The notes: generated from the letters alone by a model not told the origin. 64,000 nucleotides of DNA from Anabaena subtropica FACHB-260 (GCF_014697105.1 NZ_JACJRF010000015.1:56647-120646); one strand, 5' to 3'; positions 35,839 to 45,674 are shown, counted from the stretch's first letter. A program made the numbers and translations.

Positions 35839-38151
35839 ATGGTTAAGCGATCGCTCCAAGCATCATCAATCGGGGTTCAAGAGGCTAAAAAAGCGTTTGC
35901 TCGCAAAGGGTGGACTCAAGAAAATCTAGCTATTGAGGTCAACGTAAAAACTCGACAACCCATTTGGCGGTTTTTTAGTGGTCGTCCGATTGAGCGTTTG
36001 ACATTTATTGAAATTTGTTCGGTATTAGAACTAGATTGGCGAGAGATTGCGACTAATCCCCCGGCAGAATTTTCTGAAGAAAGAGAACTAGACCAGGCTA
36101 ATAATTTGGATATTGATAGATTAGTGCAGCTAGTGCGATCGCAACGCTTCGACAAAATTCAAGACCAGTGTGGTATTTTGCAGTTATTGGACATTAGCCA
36201 TCCGGTGGCGATCGATGACATATATATAGATGTAAATATTTTAGAGGAAATTGCTAGTTTTCAGTCCTTAGAAATTACTGAACTACAAAACCTTGATCCA
36301 CAAGAATTTGACAGTTTTGGTTTAGGTGAGGTGGGAGAGAAACAGATACCTGGGATGCGGGCGGTTGAAACATACTCTAAGCTGAGAGTACTTGGTAAAC
36401 CAGGAGTAGGTAAGACTACTTTTTTGCAACATCTAGCCATTCAGTGTAACCAAGGTGCATTTGCAGCAAATCGGGTACCAATCTTCATCACACTGAGAAA
36501 TTTTGCCCAAGAATTTAAGATTACTAACGAGTTCAATCTATTAAATTACATCCGCCAGGAATTTCTCACCTCTGGCATTTCCGATCCCTCAGTCATAGAA
36601 ACTTTACTCAATGCAGGTAGAGTTTTACTATTGCTTGATGGTATGGATGAAGTTCTTCATCAACAAAGCAATGCTGTCTTAAGCGAAATTCGCAGATTTT
36701 CAGACAAGTATCACAAAAATCAGTTCGTAGCTACCTGTCGAACAGCAGCTCAAAGACTCAGACTCAGAGGTTTTACTGATGTTGAGATTGCCCCATTTAC
36801 CTTAGAACAAATTCAAGCCTTCGCGCAAAAATGGTTTGTGGCTTTTACTAATACTAATGCTCAAGATGGTCAAGCCCAGTCTGTTGAATTTATTCAGAAG
36901 TTAGACTTAGATGAAAACTGGCAATTCCGCCAACTTGTCGTCACACCTCTATTTTTGCATCTTGCCTGCTGGGTGTTTCATGGCCAAGAAAAATTTCCGA
37001 CTAAGCGCACTGATTTTTATAAGCAAGGCTTAGACCTTTTGTTGGGTAAATGGGATGAAGCCAAAGGCGTTGAACGGGACGACGTTTACCGGGGATTTTT
37101 ATTGCCACAAAAGTTTAAGTTATTGAGTCAAATTGCGGCTGCCACATTTGAACAAGGTCAGTACTTTTTTGAGCAACGTGTCGTTGAACAATATATTGCT
37201 GACTATATTCAGAATCTCACTAATGTACCGATGGATGCAGATGAACTGCAAATAGAAAGTGAAGCGGCACTGAAAGCAATAGAAGCCCAACATGGCCTAT
37301 TAGCAGAACGGGCGCGGGGAATTTTCTCCTTTTCTTATCTGGCGTTTCAAGAATACTTCACGGCGCGGAAAATTGTTGCCAGCCATAATCTACAAGCATT
37401 AGAGCAAGCGATGGGAGGATTGGTAAGTCACATTACAGACCCCCATTGGCGCGAAATCTTCCTGTTGACAGCGACTATGCTGCGGAGTGCAGATTCTTTG
37501 GTACAGTTAATGAAGCAACAAATTGATGCACTAGTTGCCCAAGATCCTTATATACAAGAGTTTTTGACCTGGGCTAGTCAAAAATCTCGCACTATTCCCA
37601 CCCAATCAAAAGATGCGACAGTCCGGGCATTTTACTTAGGATTGAGTCGGACTCCTCGTGTAGCTCCTCATTTTGTTTTAGCCAGTAGCCTTGACCAAGG
37701 GATGTTTCTGGATGCAGCATTGGATAATCTGTTGCTGGAGTGTGCAATCGATGAAAGCCAGGACTTTGCTCTCTTCCACGCCTGTGGCGAGGCTCTCTCA
37801 AACATTCTAGGTATTGTTCTAGATGTCGGACTCTCTAAGTCCTTGCAAAAACTCTCTGATGAATTGCCAAATTCTCATCAAAATCAAGAACGGTTTCGAC
37901 TATGGTTGCAGACGAGCTATTCAGCTTGGTCTGAACAATTAAGAATGACAGTCATGAATTATCGCAATATTAATCACCAGTGGCAGTTTAGCCAAGAGCA
38001 AGAGCAAGTGCTACAACGCTATTACGATGCAAATCAACTACTGCTCGATTGCCTACATAGCAATTGTGAGGTGACTGCTGCTATCAGGCAAGAAATTGAA
38101 GCTACTTTATTATTACCCCAGAAAGAGCTGGAGGACAGGGAATGGCAATAG
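35839..38151 (+). CDS. NACHT-domain NTPase, STAND-type, possible phage-defence protein
   Basis: The 770-residue protein begins with a helix-turn-helix-like segment (residues 10-70: AKKAFARKGWTQENLAIEV, IWRFFSGRPIERLTFIEI). The NACHT ATPase follows at about 180-350 with Walker A GKPGVGKTT (186-194) and Walker B LLLLDGMDE (263-271), and then winged-helix and helical regions typical of NACHT proteins. The C-terminal 130 residues (FRLWLQTSYSAWSEQLRM, LLDCLHSNCEVTAAIRQEIE) resemble the helical NACHT C-terminal modules common in cyanobacteria. Bacterial NACHT proteins of this shape sense invaders and abort infection; that role is inferred here. No WD40 or TPR repeats are attached. It is not clearly in an operon with the receivers downstream (250 bases apart). 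Confidence 0.85.
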   Translation: MVKRSLQASSIGVQEAKKAFARKGWTQENLAIEVNVKTRQPIWRFFSGRPIERLTFIEICSVLELDWREIATNPPAEFSEERELDQANNLDIDRLVQLVRSQRFDKIQDQCGILQLLDISHPVAIDDIYIDVNILEEIASFQSLEITELQNLDPQEFDSFGLGEVGEKQIPGMRAVETYSKLRVLGKPGVGKTTFLQHLAIQCNQGAFAANRVPIFITLRNFAQEFKITNEFNLLNYIRQEFLTSGISDPSVIETLLNAGRVLLLLDGMDEVLHQQSNAVLSEIRRFSDKYHKNQFVATCRTAAQRLRLRGFTDVEIAPFTLEQIQAFAQKWFVAFTNTNAQDGQAQSVEFIQKLDLDENWQFRQLVVTPLFLHLACWVFHGQEKFPTKRTDFYKQGLDLLLGKWDEAKGVERDDVYRGFLLPQKFKLLSQIAAATFEQGQYFFEQRVVEQYIADYIQNLTNVPMDADELQIESEAALKAIEAQHGLLAERARGIFSFSYLAFQEYFTARKIVASHNLQALEQAMGGLVSHITDPHWREIFLLTATMLRSADSLVQLMKQQIDALVAQDPYIQEFLTWASQKSRTIPTQSKDATVRAFYLGLSRTPRVAPHFVLASSLDQGMFLDAALDNLLLECAIDESQDFALFHACGEALSNILGIVLDVGLSKSLQKLSDELPNSHQNQERFRLWLQTSYSAWSEQLRMTVMNYRNINHQWQFSQEQEQVLQRYYDANQLLLDCLHSNCEVTAAIRQEIEATLLLPQKELEDREWQ

Positions 38152-38401
38152 TTGTTGCGGTAAATTCCTCGAAAAGAGTTGTATTACAGAAATCATCTTG
38201 AATAAGCTTTATGTCGTAATCAATCAATTAATTCATCAAATCAAACAAGACTAAATCATAGTACAGAAGCGTCATGTTTTATCTTAATTATTCAAGTAAT
38301 TATCTCTTACTTTTGATTTGACTACCCGCCTATTGAGCCTCCTTTGTAGTTACGGTTTTCAATCCCGCTTTGCACCCAAAATCCTAATTACAGGTTTTAT
38401 T

Positions 38402-38929
38402 ATGAATCCAACTATTGCCTCTCTTTTCAAGGTTGGGATACTCAAAGATGTGCAAATACTCGTTGTAGACAACGATGTCGATAGTGGAGTGTTATATACC
38501 ATCTTTCTGCAAAATTTCGGCGCAAATGTGATCGCAACTAACTCCATCAAAAAAGCTTTAAAAAGCCTGAATGGTTTTGTTCCCCACATCATCATCTGTG
38601 AAATCAGGTTTTTAGATGAAAATGTCTATACTCTACTCAATAAATTGACTGAAATGGAAGCGTTTAGTAAGAAACATATTCCCATCATTGTGACTTCAAC
38701 CTGTACCAAAGGGACTATTGAGCAAATTCCAGAGATAGAGTTTGAAGGATATTTACTTAAACCAATTGACCTGGATAAATTATTTGTCATGATAGAGAGC
38801 CTAGTACCGCTTGATAGAAAAAATTTATTAGCTGACAAACTAAAACAATTATTTGTTGATAGTTTGGACGCAGCAAATAGCTTATTAATGGGAATACAAT
38901 TTTTAGGACTGACTAAAGATTATGAATAA
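38402..38929 (+). CDS. Receiver-like protein with Glu at the phosphorylation site
   Basis: The protein has 175 residues from the ATG at 38402; the frame is open to 38318 but that part looks noncoding. It keeps the receiver fold: VQILVVDNDVDSG at the start, strand IIVTSTC and Lys in LLKPIDLDK (about 122). The residue aligning with the phosphorylated Asp is Glu67 (PHIIICEIRF). Such a change blocks phosphorylation and can mimic the active state. The C-terminal 45 residues add a helix (ADKLKQLFVDSLDAANSLLM). Its end overlaps the next receiver gene by eight bases, so the two are probably made together. Confidence 0.8.
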   Translation: MNPTIASLFKVGILKDVQILVVDNDVDSGVLYTIFLQNFGANVIATNSIKKALKSLNGFVPHIIICEIRFLDENVYTLLNKLTEMEAFSKKHIPIIVTSTCTKGTIEQIPEIEFEGYLLKPIDLDKLFVMIESLVPLDRKNLLADKLKQLFVDSLDAANSLLMGIQFLGLTKDYE

Positions 38930-39392
38930 CATCTATGTGTCGAATCAGTCTGAGAATGTAAATCTTGCAGATGATACTGAAGACTTAGATATTTTTCCAG
39001 AATTGACAATCTTAGTAGTAGATGATGATGATAATATGCGGTTTTTAATTACCGAGGTTTTTGAAATCTATGGATTTAAAGTGATGGCAGCAACTAATGC
39101 CTTAGAAGCATTTGAATTGATTGAACAATTTCATCTGGATCTCTTAATTAGTGACATTAATATGCCGGGAGAAAATGGCTATTGGTTAATCCAAAAAATT
39201 AGAAAACTTACGTCTCCCAAAAAAAGTGAAATTCCTGCGATCGCTTTTACTGCCAATATGGAAGCTAACGCGCATAATAAGGCTCTTGCTTCTGGGTTTC
39301 AAGCTTATCTGCAAAAGCCTTCAAAGATAGAGCAAATACTAGCAGAAGCCACAAAACTGCTTAAAGGTTCCGTGAAACTTAGTTTCCCATGA
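38922..39392 (+). CDS. Response regulator receiver protein
   Basis: The 156-residue protein has an acidic N-terminal arm (residues 1-28) followed by an intact receiver: LVVDDDDNMR, Asp78 in LLISDINMPGENG, Thr in AFTAN and Lys in LQKPSK. No output domain is present. Its start lies inside the end of the preceding receiver gene. The pair (one probably unable to be phosphorylated, one normal) may act together with a kinase from elsewhere. Confidence 0.88.
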   Translation: MNNIYVSNQSENVNLADDTEDLDIFPELTILVVDDDDNMRFLITEVFEIYGFKVMAATNALEAFELIEQFHLDLLISDINMPGENGYWLIQKIRKLTSPKKSEIPAIAFTANMEANAHNKALASGFQAYLQKPSKIEQILAEATKLLKGSVKLSFP

Positions 39393-39507
39393 AAAGTTAC
39401 CAGAAAATTAGGTGCAACTGATCCGGGGCGATCGCTATCCTTGATATATCTCTCTTAGCCTTATCTCTATCTCCCTTATCAGAAATTTGTTTTTTTGGCA
39501 ATATTTT

Positions 39508-39523
39508 TGTTATACTTATTTAC
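39508..39523 (+). promoter_or_regulatory. Extended -10 promoter directly before a start codon
   Basis: TG-T-TATACT (39508-39516) is an extended -10 element. Transcription would begin about seven bases later, at or next to the ATG at 39524, which has no ribosome site. This suggests a leaderless mRNA. Confidence 0.4.
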
Positions 39524-39769
39524 ATGATAAACGATTTAGACTTCCAAACTCCTGAGCTATTTGGTTCTGTTGTCTTCAGACCTGACTTTAATAGCTTTAA
39601 GACTATCAATGCTTCCCAAGCTTGGTCTTTGTTCTTTACAGGTGGTAGAGAAGACAAGCAATTAGATTCTAACCCTCAAATAGCTCTGTTCTTGACAAGT
39701 GTTTTAGTAGCACTCGGTATTTCAGGGTTCGCCAGAACATTTATTAGCCAAACTTTCTTTGCTGCTTAA
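39524..39769 (+). CDS. Small protein of unknown function with hydrophobic C terminus
   Basis: The 81-residue protein has a polar first part (MINDLDFQTPELFGSVVFRP, with WSLFFTGGREDKQLD) and one hydrophobic helix near the end (about 55-72: LFLTSVLVALGISGFA). It may be a tail-anchored membrane protein. I do not recognise it. An extended -10 sits right before the ATG, and a strong inverted repeat follows the stop, so it looks like a self-contained unit. Confidence 0.5.
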   Translation: MINDLDFQTPELFGSVVFRPDFNSFKTINASQAWSLFFTGGREDKQLDSNPQIALFLTSVLVALGISGFARTFISQTFFAA

Positions 39770-39798
39770 TTGCGTAGCAGTTAAATCACTAAGCAATA

Positions 39799-39835
39799 AA
39801 CAGATATCAATTATTCCTTTTGATTGATATCTGTT
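39799..39835. repeat. 13-bp perfect inverted repeat
   Basis: AACAGATATCAAT and ATTGATATCTGTT pair perfectly around an 11-base loop. It follows the gene at 39524-39769 but has an A run, not a T run, after it, so it may stabilise the 3' end of the mRNA or act as an operator for the next gene. Confidence 0.6.
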
Positions 39836-39926
39836 AAAAAACTATCTCCTTTGAGCCTCCAATATCTTGGGGGTTCAGATTTTTAACTAAAAAGCTATTT
39901 TGAATTAGTATAACCTAGTAAAAATA

Positions 39927-40256
39927 ATGTTAGACTTCAATACCTTAATAATATTTTCAAGCACTTACTGTATTAGTATTTGTGCCTTTCTCATTCCAGC
40001 TAACCTCATCACTACTTTATTAACAATAGGTCTTACATTATTGTCTCGTCCAGTCATTGAAATTTGGCGAAGTGCTGCAATTGCTAGTATCTTTGCTTTA
40101 TTAATGATACTCCACGTGTTTGCTTGGTTTATGATTGGAGTTGTTATGGCTCCCACATACATTTTATTGGTACTAGGAAGCATCTGTTTATTTATAAATT
40201 TAGGCGCGATTTTCCTACACAAACGTTTTGCGCTTCCCATACAACAGATTAATTGA
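39927..40256 (+). CDS. Small integral membrane protein, unknown function
   Basis: The 109-residue protein is almost wholly hydrophobic, with three to four helices (about 6-40, 48-72, 75-95) and a short basic tail (LHKRFALPIQQIN). I do not recognise a family. A TATAAC -10-like element ends 13 bases before the ATG, so the leader is very short. It is convergent with hmpE. Confidence 0.5.
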   Translation: MLDFNTLIIFSSTYCISICAFLIPANLITTLLTIGLTLLSRPVIEIWRSAAIASIFALLMILHVFAWFMIGVVMAPTYILLVLGSICLFINLGAIFLHKRFALPIQQIN

Positions 40257-40363
40257 TCATTTTTTGGCAATAGGTAATAAGTCAGAAAATTAATACTCAA
40301 TTACCAAATCTAGAGTTATGAATTAGCAATGGTGTATTTTAAGCAAACCATAACTTTTTAAAT

Positions 40364-43309
40364 TCAATTAGCTATTGCTGTAACTGCTACATTAGTGATT
40401 ATTTCTGCCAATGTACTTAGTAATTCTTGCTCGTTGTAAGGTTTAGAAAAATAAGCTCTTGCGCCTAATTGCATGGCTAATTGCCGATGTTTATTGCTGC
40501 TACGAGAGGTGAGCATGGCGACTGGGATATTTTTAGTTTCAAAGTGGGAATTAATTCTTTCTAAGAAGCCATAACCATCAAGGCGTGGCATTTCAATATC
40601 ACAAATTACAGCTTGTACTTTCAGACCACTTTCTAGTTTTTCCCAAGCATCTTCACCATCTTTTGCTTGTTCTACTTGATATCCTCCTTTTTCTAGAGTC
40701 AATGCTAAGAAACGGCGGACATTAATTGAGTCATCAATGATTAAAATAGTGCCTTTCTGTTGAATAGGTGGTTCTGCTAGTTTGGCATTGTCAAAGAAGA
40801 GAAATGGCGTTTTTAGTGTGGCTGATGATGATTGATAATTTTTAGCAGGTCGCTGATTTGTGGCAATTTTATATAGTAGTTCGTTGGTATTTACTAATGC
40901 CACAACTCGACCATCACCTAAAATTGTGCAATTACTAAAACCTTGAGGTAAGGGTATATTTCCCTCAATTTGGCGGATAGCAACTTCTTGTTCACCCCAG
41001 CAACGGTCTACCAATATAGCGACTGGTTGATTATTACCTTTCACTATTAAGATGCTGAGAGCATTAATCGCTGGGGGCGTTTCTAATTCTGGGTTATCGT
41101 AGCGGGGACAATTAAACTCTAAATGGCGGCTCAGGCGAATTAGAGGTAACATAGTTCCTTGCCAATTGAGGACTTCGTTACCCGCCATTGGGAATACTTG
41201 CTCGTTTTGTAGTAGGAAGATTTCTGAAACCACATCGGTAGGAAATGCTAAAAGCATTTTGTTGGTTTCTACTAATAGAACTCTGGCGATGGAAAGGGTA
41301 AATGGTACTGATAAGGTGAAGGTTGTACCCATCCCTGGTTCAGTATCGACTGTGATATCACCGCGCACTAATTTTAGGTTATTGCGGACTATATCCATAC
41401 CGACACCGCGACCGGATAAGGTGGTTACTTGTTCGGAGGTGGTAAAGCCTGGTTCAAAAATTAGTGAGAGGAGTTCCTCATCGGTCGCATGAGCTAGTAA
41501 AGCTGCATCTATCCCCATCCCTTGGGCGCGGGTGCGAATTTTTTCTAAAGAAATTCCCCGACCATCATCACGCATGGTAATGATAGTACGATTGCTACGG
41601 TGAGTTGCGGTAATTTCAATTAAGCCTTGCTCTGGTTTTCCTAAAGCCTGACGAGTAGCGGGTTCTTCGATACCATGATCAAAGGCATTCCTTAAGAGGT
41701 GCATTAAAGGCTCATTTAAGGCTTCTAAAATGCTGCGTTCAATTAAAGTGTTACCACCTGTAATTTTTAATTGGACGTTTTTGCCATACTCTACATTTAA
41801 GTCGCGGATGGCTCTGGGGAAACGCTCCACTAAATCCGACACGGGACGCATTCGGATATGATTGAGTTTGGTTTGTAATTGTTTCGATGTTTTATTGAGT
41901 TTGCGAGCAATTTGATCTGTATCGTCAACACCTAGTTGAATATCTGTGGTGACTTCTTGTACCTGTACAATAGTTTCTACTACTGTTTGCGATCGCACGT
42001 TTAATTCGTTGTAGCGATCCATCTCTAAGGCATCAAACTCGCTTTCTCTATCTTGTATTGGTGGGTACTCTGCAAGTGTATTTTCTCCATGATGAGCAGT
42101 TAGCAAGTTTTTTGAACTTTTTCTTTCATAAATTGTGCGTAATTCCTGATTTTCTCGCTCCAGTGTTTGTACTCGCTGGTTTAAGTTACGCACAAGTTTG
42201 CGTAATCTTTCGAGTTGGGAGTTGAGTCCATTACGTTGCACAATTAACTCACCAAATAAATCATTTATCTGCTCTAATTGCTTATTAGGAACTCGGACTG
42301 TATTTTCCTGATGTTCTCGGTCTTTGTTAGCAATGAATGTATAATCTGTTGTGTTATTTTCTTTAGCAAATTCTGTAATTATTTCGGGAAAATCAATCAC
42401 AGCAAGGGCATTATTAATATCTTTAGCCGTAGCTGTTAAATTTTCAGTAATAAATTCGGATTCTATAAAAACTTCTGATGTTTCTTCTACATCAGGGTGT
42501 GGTAGGGATGGAGTGTATATAGGGATAGTAGCTAAACCATCAAACTGAAGTTCTGTAGGTAGTTTATCACGTTGATTTGTTAAAACTAGAGCTTGCGATC
42601 GCCGCCATGATTGTAAGGCTAACTGGGCAATTTCCGAGATGTTACCATTAGCATTTTCTATATGATATTTAATAGATTCACAAAGTTGGGTAAATGCAGT
42701 TAACTGCAACATTTCTCCCAACCCGCCCAATTCAGCCGCCATGATGGCGACTTCTTCTTGCAAACAAGGCTGTGCTTCATCTGCTAAAACTGATTCTAGA
42801 CGCTGCAAACAGCCTTCCACTTCGGTTTCAAACAGCAAAGGGATGATGTCTTGCCCTTCCTCTGGTGAGAGCATTGTAGCAGCATCTTCAGGGCTAGGAT
42901 CACCAAGGCGATCGCGCAATTCATCAAAGACTGGCTGACAGAAGCTTACTAACCAATCTTCCTCTACAGTATTACCTTCTCCTAATAACTGCACAATTTG
43001 CCGCAACCAATCAACAGCAGAAAGTAATAAACTTTGTAATTGCGTATCAATTTCTAGGGAATTTTTGCGCGTTTTTAAAACCTTAAAAGCATCTTCTAAA
43101 CGATGGGATAAATCACTCAAAGCGCGAAATCCCATCATCGCCGCCCCACCCTTAATTGAATGAGCAGCACGCAATGCACCATTAATTTTTTCTAAGTCAA
43201 TACGATGACTTCTGTTGATTTCCAATAATACCCCTTCTAGGGTATTAATATAATCTGTAGCTTCTTCCAGAAATTGCATCTGGATTTCTAATTCTTTATC
43301 TTTAAACAT
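40364..43309 (-). CDS. hmpE: CheA-type hybrid histidine kinase of the hmp motility cluster
   Basis: This 981-residue kinase takes signals from the chemoreceptor and phosphorylates CheY proteins. The Hpt domain has the phospho-His50 in RAAHSIKGGAAMMGF. The central linker has a coiled coil (about 350-400). The dimerisation and ATPase part follows with the N box LMHLLRNAFDHGIE, DDGRGISLEKI and LSGRGVGMDIV. A CheW-like docking domain (about 690-830) and a C-terminal receiver (about 860-975, Asp in VICDIEMPRLDG) complete it. It is the last gene of the operon hmpA-B-C-D-E on the minus strand. In Nostoc punctiforme this locus is required for hormogonium formation and motility. An STRR array separates it from hmpD. 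Confidence 0.9.
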   Translation of the reverse strand: MFKDKELEIQMQFLEEATDYINTLEGVLLEINRSHRIDLEKINGALRAAHSIKGGAAMMGFRALSDLSHRLEDAFKVLKTRKNSLEIDTQLQSLLLSAVDWLRQIVQLLGEGNTVEEDWLVSFCQPVFDELRDRLGDPSPEDAATMLSPEEGQDIIPLLFETEVEGCLQRLESVLADEAQPCLQEEVAIMAAELGGLGEMLQLTAFTQLCESIKYHIENANGNISEIAQLALQSWRRSQALVLTNQRDKLPTELQFDGLATIPIYTPSLPHPDVEETSEVFIESEFITENLTATAKDINNALAVIDFPEIITEFAKENNTTDYTFIANKDREHQENTVRVPNKQLEQINDLFGELIVQRNGLNSQLERLRKLVRNLNQRVQTLERENQELRTIYERKSSKNLLTAHHGENTLAEYPPIQDRESEFDALEMDRYNELNVRSQTVVETIVQVQEVTTDIQLGVDDTDQIARKLNKTSKQLQTKLNHIRMRPVSDLVERFPRAIRDLNVEYGKNVQLKITGGNTLIERSILEALNEPLMHLLRNAFDHGIEEPATRQALGKPEQGLIEITATHRSNRTIITMRDDGRGISLEKIRTRAQGMGIDAALLAHATDEELLSLIFEPGFTTSEQVTTLSGRGVGMDIVRNNLKLVRGDITVDTEPGMGTTFTLSVPFTLSIARVLLVETNKMLLAFPTDVVSEIFLLQNEQVFPMAGNEVLNWQGTMLPLIRLSRHLEFNCPRYDNPELETPPAINALSILIVKGNNQPVAILVDRCWGEQEVAIRQIEGNIPLPQGFSNCTILGDGRVVALVNTNELLYKIATNQRPAKNYQSSSATLKTPFLFFDNAKLAEPPIQQKGTILIIDDSINVRRFLALTLEKGGYQVEQAKDGEDAWEKLESGLKVQAVICDIEMPRLDGYGFLERINSHFETKNIPVAMLTSRSSNKHRQLAMQLGARAYFSKPYNEQELLSTLAEIITNVAVTAIAN

Positions 43310-43311
43310 GG

Positions 43312-43377
43312 TTATTAGTCAATAGTCAATAATCAACAGTCAATGGTCAATAATCAATGGTCAACAGTCAATGGTCT
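43312..43377. repeat. STRR array between hmpD and hmpE
   Basis: Heptamers of the type AGTCAAT, AATCAAC and GGTCAAT fill the short gap between these two genes of one operon. Confidence 0.85.
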
Positions 43378-43415
43378 TTCTTTACTAAGGAATGTGGACT
43401 CTGAACTCTTGACTA

Positions 43416-45674
43416 TCAACTTACTTTAAAAGTACCGACGGTTTTTTGTAAATGGTGAGAAATTTCGACAGTTTGTTTGAGAGATTGGGCTACTAAACGG
43501 GAAGAATCGCTACTGCGTTGTGAGACAGATGCTATATCTTGCATTAATTTGTTGACAGTTTGTGATGTTTCTACTTGAGATACAGTTGCAGTAGAAATTG
43601 ATTGAATTAAATAGTCAATTTGCCGGGATACATCTAATATTTGACTCAGACTTTGTTTAGCTTCTTCAACAATTCTTGTCCCTTCTACTACTTGAGTTGT
43701 TCCCACTTCCATCGCTTTGACTACTTCGCTGGTTTCCCGTTGGATGTTCTCGACTATTTGCTCAATTTCTTGAGTTGCTACTGCACTTCTGGCGGCTAGT
43801 TCGCCGATTTCTTCTGCAACTACACCAAAGCCTTCGCCTTCTTCCCCAGCGCGGGCGGCTTCAATACCGGCGTTGATGGCGAGGAGATTAGTTTGGGTGG
43901 CTATTTGATTAATGATGGAGACTACACGGGAAATTTGTTGCGAAGATTCTCCCAGGCGTTTGACTTTCTTGGCTGTTTCACCGACCGTTTCCCGCAAAGA
44001 CAAGATGTTTTGGACGGTTAAGTCCATTGCTTGTCCACTCTTGGTAGCGGTAAAGGCTGCATGATTAGCAACTGTGGCTGCTTGTTGGGCGCTGTCGGCT
44101 ACGGCCTGCATGGAATGGGTCATTTGGTCAACTGCATCTAAGGTGCGGTTGATTTCGGCGGCTTGGGTGAGGGCTTCTTCTGCTAGTTGACGAATTGCGC
44201 CTTCGTTGGAACCAATAGCAGTATTTAATTGTCCGGCTGCTTGTTTGACTTGGGTGACTATATCGCGGAGATTTTCGACGATGGAGTTGAAAAAGTCTGC
44301 AACTGTACCTATTTCACCAGCCGTCACGTCTGCACGTACTGTTAGGTCTCCTTTGGCTACACCTTCGACATTACTGAGTAGTTCTAAAAGTTGTAATTGT
44401 AGAGCATTTTGTGGTTGCCATTCTTGGTCAACGTTGGTCATGACAAATGTTCTTTGCTTGACCAAAATTTGTAAATGTTCAGCGACTTGATTAATATTGG
44501 CAACCAATGCGCCTAACTCGTCTTTTCTATCTACTTCTATACGAGTGGAAAATTCACCTTGACCGAGTTTTTCTAAAGCGGCATTAGCATTCAACAGAGG
44601 CTTAATGGTACGCTTGGCTAACCAAGCTGCGATCGCTCCCACTGTACAAGCTGATAATGCTGTACCCAGAATAATTGTCCACAGAAGTTGTTTTTGTGGT
44701 CTATTAATAACATCTGCATCTGTGGTTAAAAGAATTTGCCAGTCTAGGTTTGGTAGTCCTGTTAAATTTTGTGATGGTACGTAACTCAGTAATACTGGCT
44801 GACGATTAATTTTAGGAACTGTGAGGAAACTATCGACTTGTTTTCCCTCTAGACGTGATTCTAAATCGGGATAAGTTGCTTTGGCTTCTTTACCTAACAG
44901 TTGTTTTTCTGGGCTGAGAAAAATTATCCCTGAAGTATCTAATAAATTATATATATGTCCATTATCTGCGTAGTTTTGTATAGCCGCTTCTAGGGATTGT
45001 ATCGGCATTTTAGCTCGGACAACAGCGATAACTTGATCGGTGGTTGTATCTTTAACTGGCGCAGCTATATAAATGTTTGCTCTGTCTGATTTGTGAATAA
45101 TTGGGGAGTCTTTTTGCAGGGTTTCTTGAAAATAACTTTGCCCTTTTTGATTATATAAAATCTCCCCTGTAGACTGGGCAATCAATTCACCTTGGATATC
45201 GAAAACAGCAATACTGTCATAATTTTGATAAATCTGGATAATGCTATCTAATACTGCTTGTTTTTCTTCTTTGGTTGTTTTAGTGCTAACTTGGGGATTT
45301 GCCAAAAATGGCAAACGGGAGATAAGTTGAATATCTGTATAACGTCCCAACATGAAGCGATTAACTGTATCTGTTAATCTAGTTGCTGTTGTTTGTTGAG
45401 ATTCAGTAACTTGTTGGGTAATTGATTTATTAAGTAAGTTGTGGGCGATCGCACCAACGGTTAAAATGGGGAGTGTACCGAGTGCGATCGCCAAAATTAC
45501 CGCTTTTGTCTTTAAGCTTAAATTTTGGTAATAAAAAGCTAAATTCTTTTGATTTAGCAGAAGATTCAGCTTACTTGAAATTTTTCCTACACCATTACTA
45601 GATTTTGTCTGAGCAATCAATGATGCTTGATTTTGAGCATCACCACTCTTAGCCATGTCAGTTTTATTAATCAT
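43416..45674 (-). CDS. hmpD: Methyl-accepting chemotaxis protein of the hmp cluster
   Basis: The 752-residue receptor has one membrane helix at about 58-82, a periplasmic double-Cache-like sensing domain (about 85-325: DSIAVFDIQGELIAQS, SYVPSQNLTGLPNLDW), a second helix (about 330-352) and a HAMP linker (about 355-410). A second HAMP-like segment (about 435-480) precedes the signalling coiled coil, with the hairpin tip TNLLAINAGIEAARAGEEGE. There are no GAF or chromophore motifs, unlike the PixJ photoreceptor, so the stimulus should be a small extracellular molecule rather than light. It pairs with hmpE (CheA) and hmpC (CheW) encoded in the same operon. Confidence 0.9.
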   Translation of the reverse strand: MINKTDMAKSGDAQNQASLIAQTKSSNGVGKISSKLNLLLNQKNLAFYYQNLSLKTKAVILAIALGTLPILTVGAIAHNLLNKSITQQVTESQQTTATRLTDTVNRFMLGRYTDIQLISRLPFLANPQVSTKTTKEEKQAVLDSIIQIYQNYDSIAVFDIQGELIAQSTGEILYNQKGQSYFQETLQKDSPIIHKSDRANIYIAAPVKDTTTDQVIAVVRAKMPIQSLEAAIQNYADNGHIYNLLDTSGIIFLSPEKQLLGKEAKATYPDLESRLEGKQVDSFLTVPKINRQPVLLSYVPSQNLTGLPNLDWQILLTTDADVINRPQKQLLWTIILGTALSACTVGAIAAWLAKRTIKPLLNANAALEKLGQGEFSTRIEVDRKDELGALVANINQVAEHLQILVKQRTFVMTNVDQEWQPQNALQLQLLELLSNVEGVAKGDLTVRADVTAGEIGTVADFFNSIVENLRDIVTQVKQAAGQLNTAIGSNEGAIRQLAEEALTQAAEINRTLDAVDQMTHSMQAVADSAQQAATVANHAAFTATKSGQAMDLTVQNILSLRETVGETAKKVKRLGESSQQISRVVSIINQIATQTNLLAINAGIEAARAGEEGEGFGVVAEEIGELAARSAVATQEIEQIVENIQRETSEVVKAMEVGTTQVVEGTRIVEEAKQSLSQILDVSRQIDYLIQSISTATVSQVETSQTVNKLMQDIASVSQRSSDSSRLVAQSLKQTVEISHHLQKTVGTFKVS

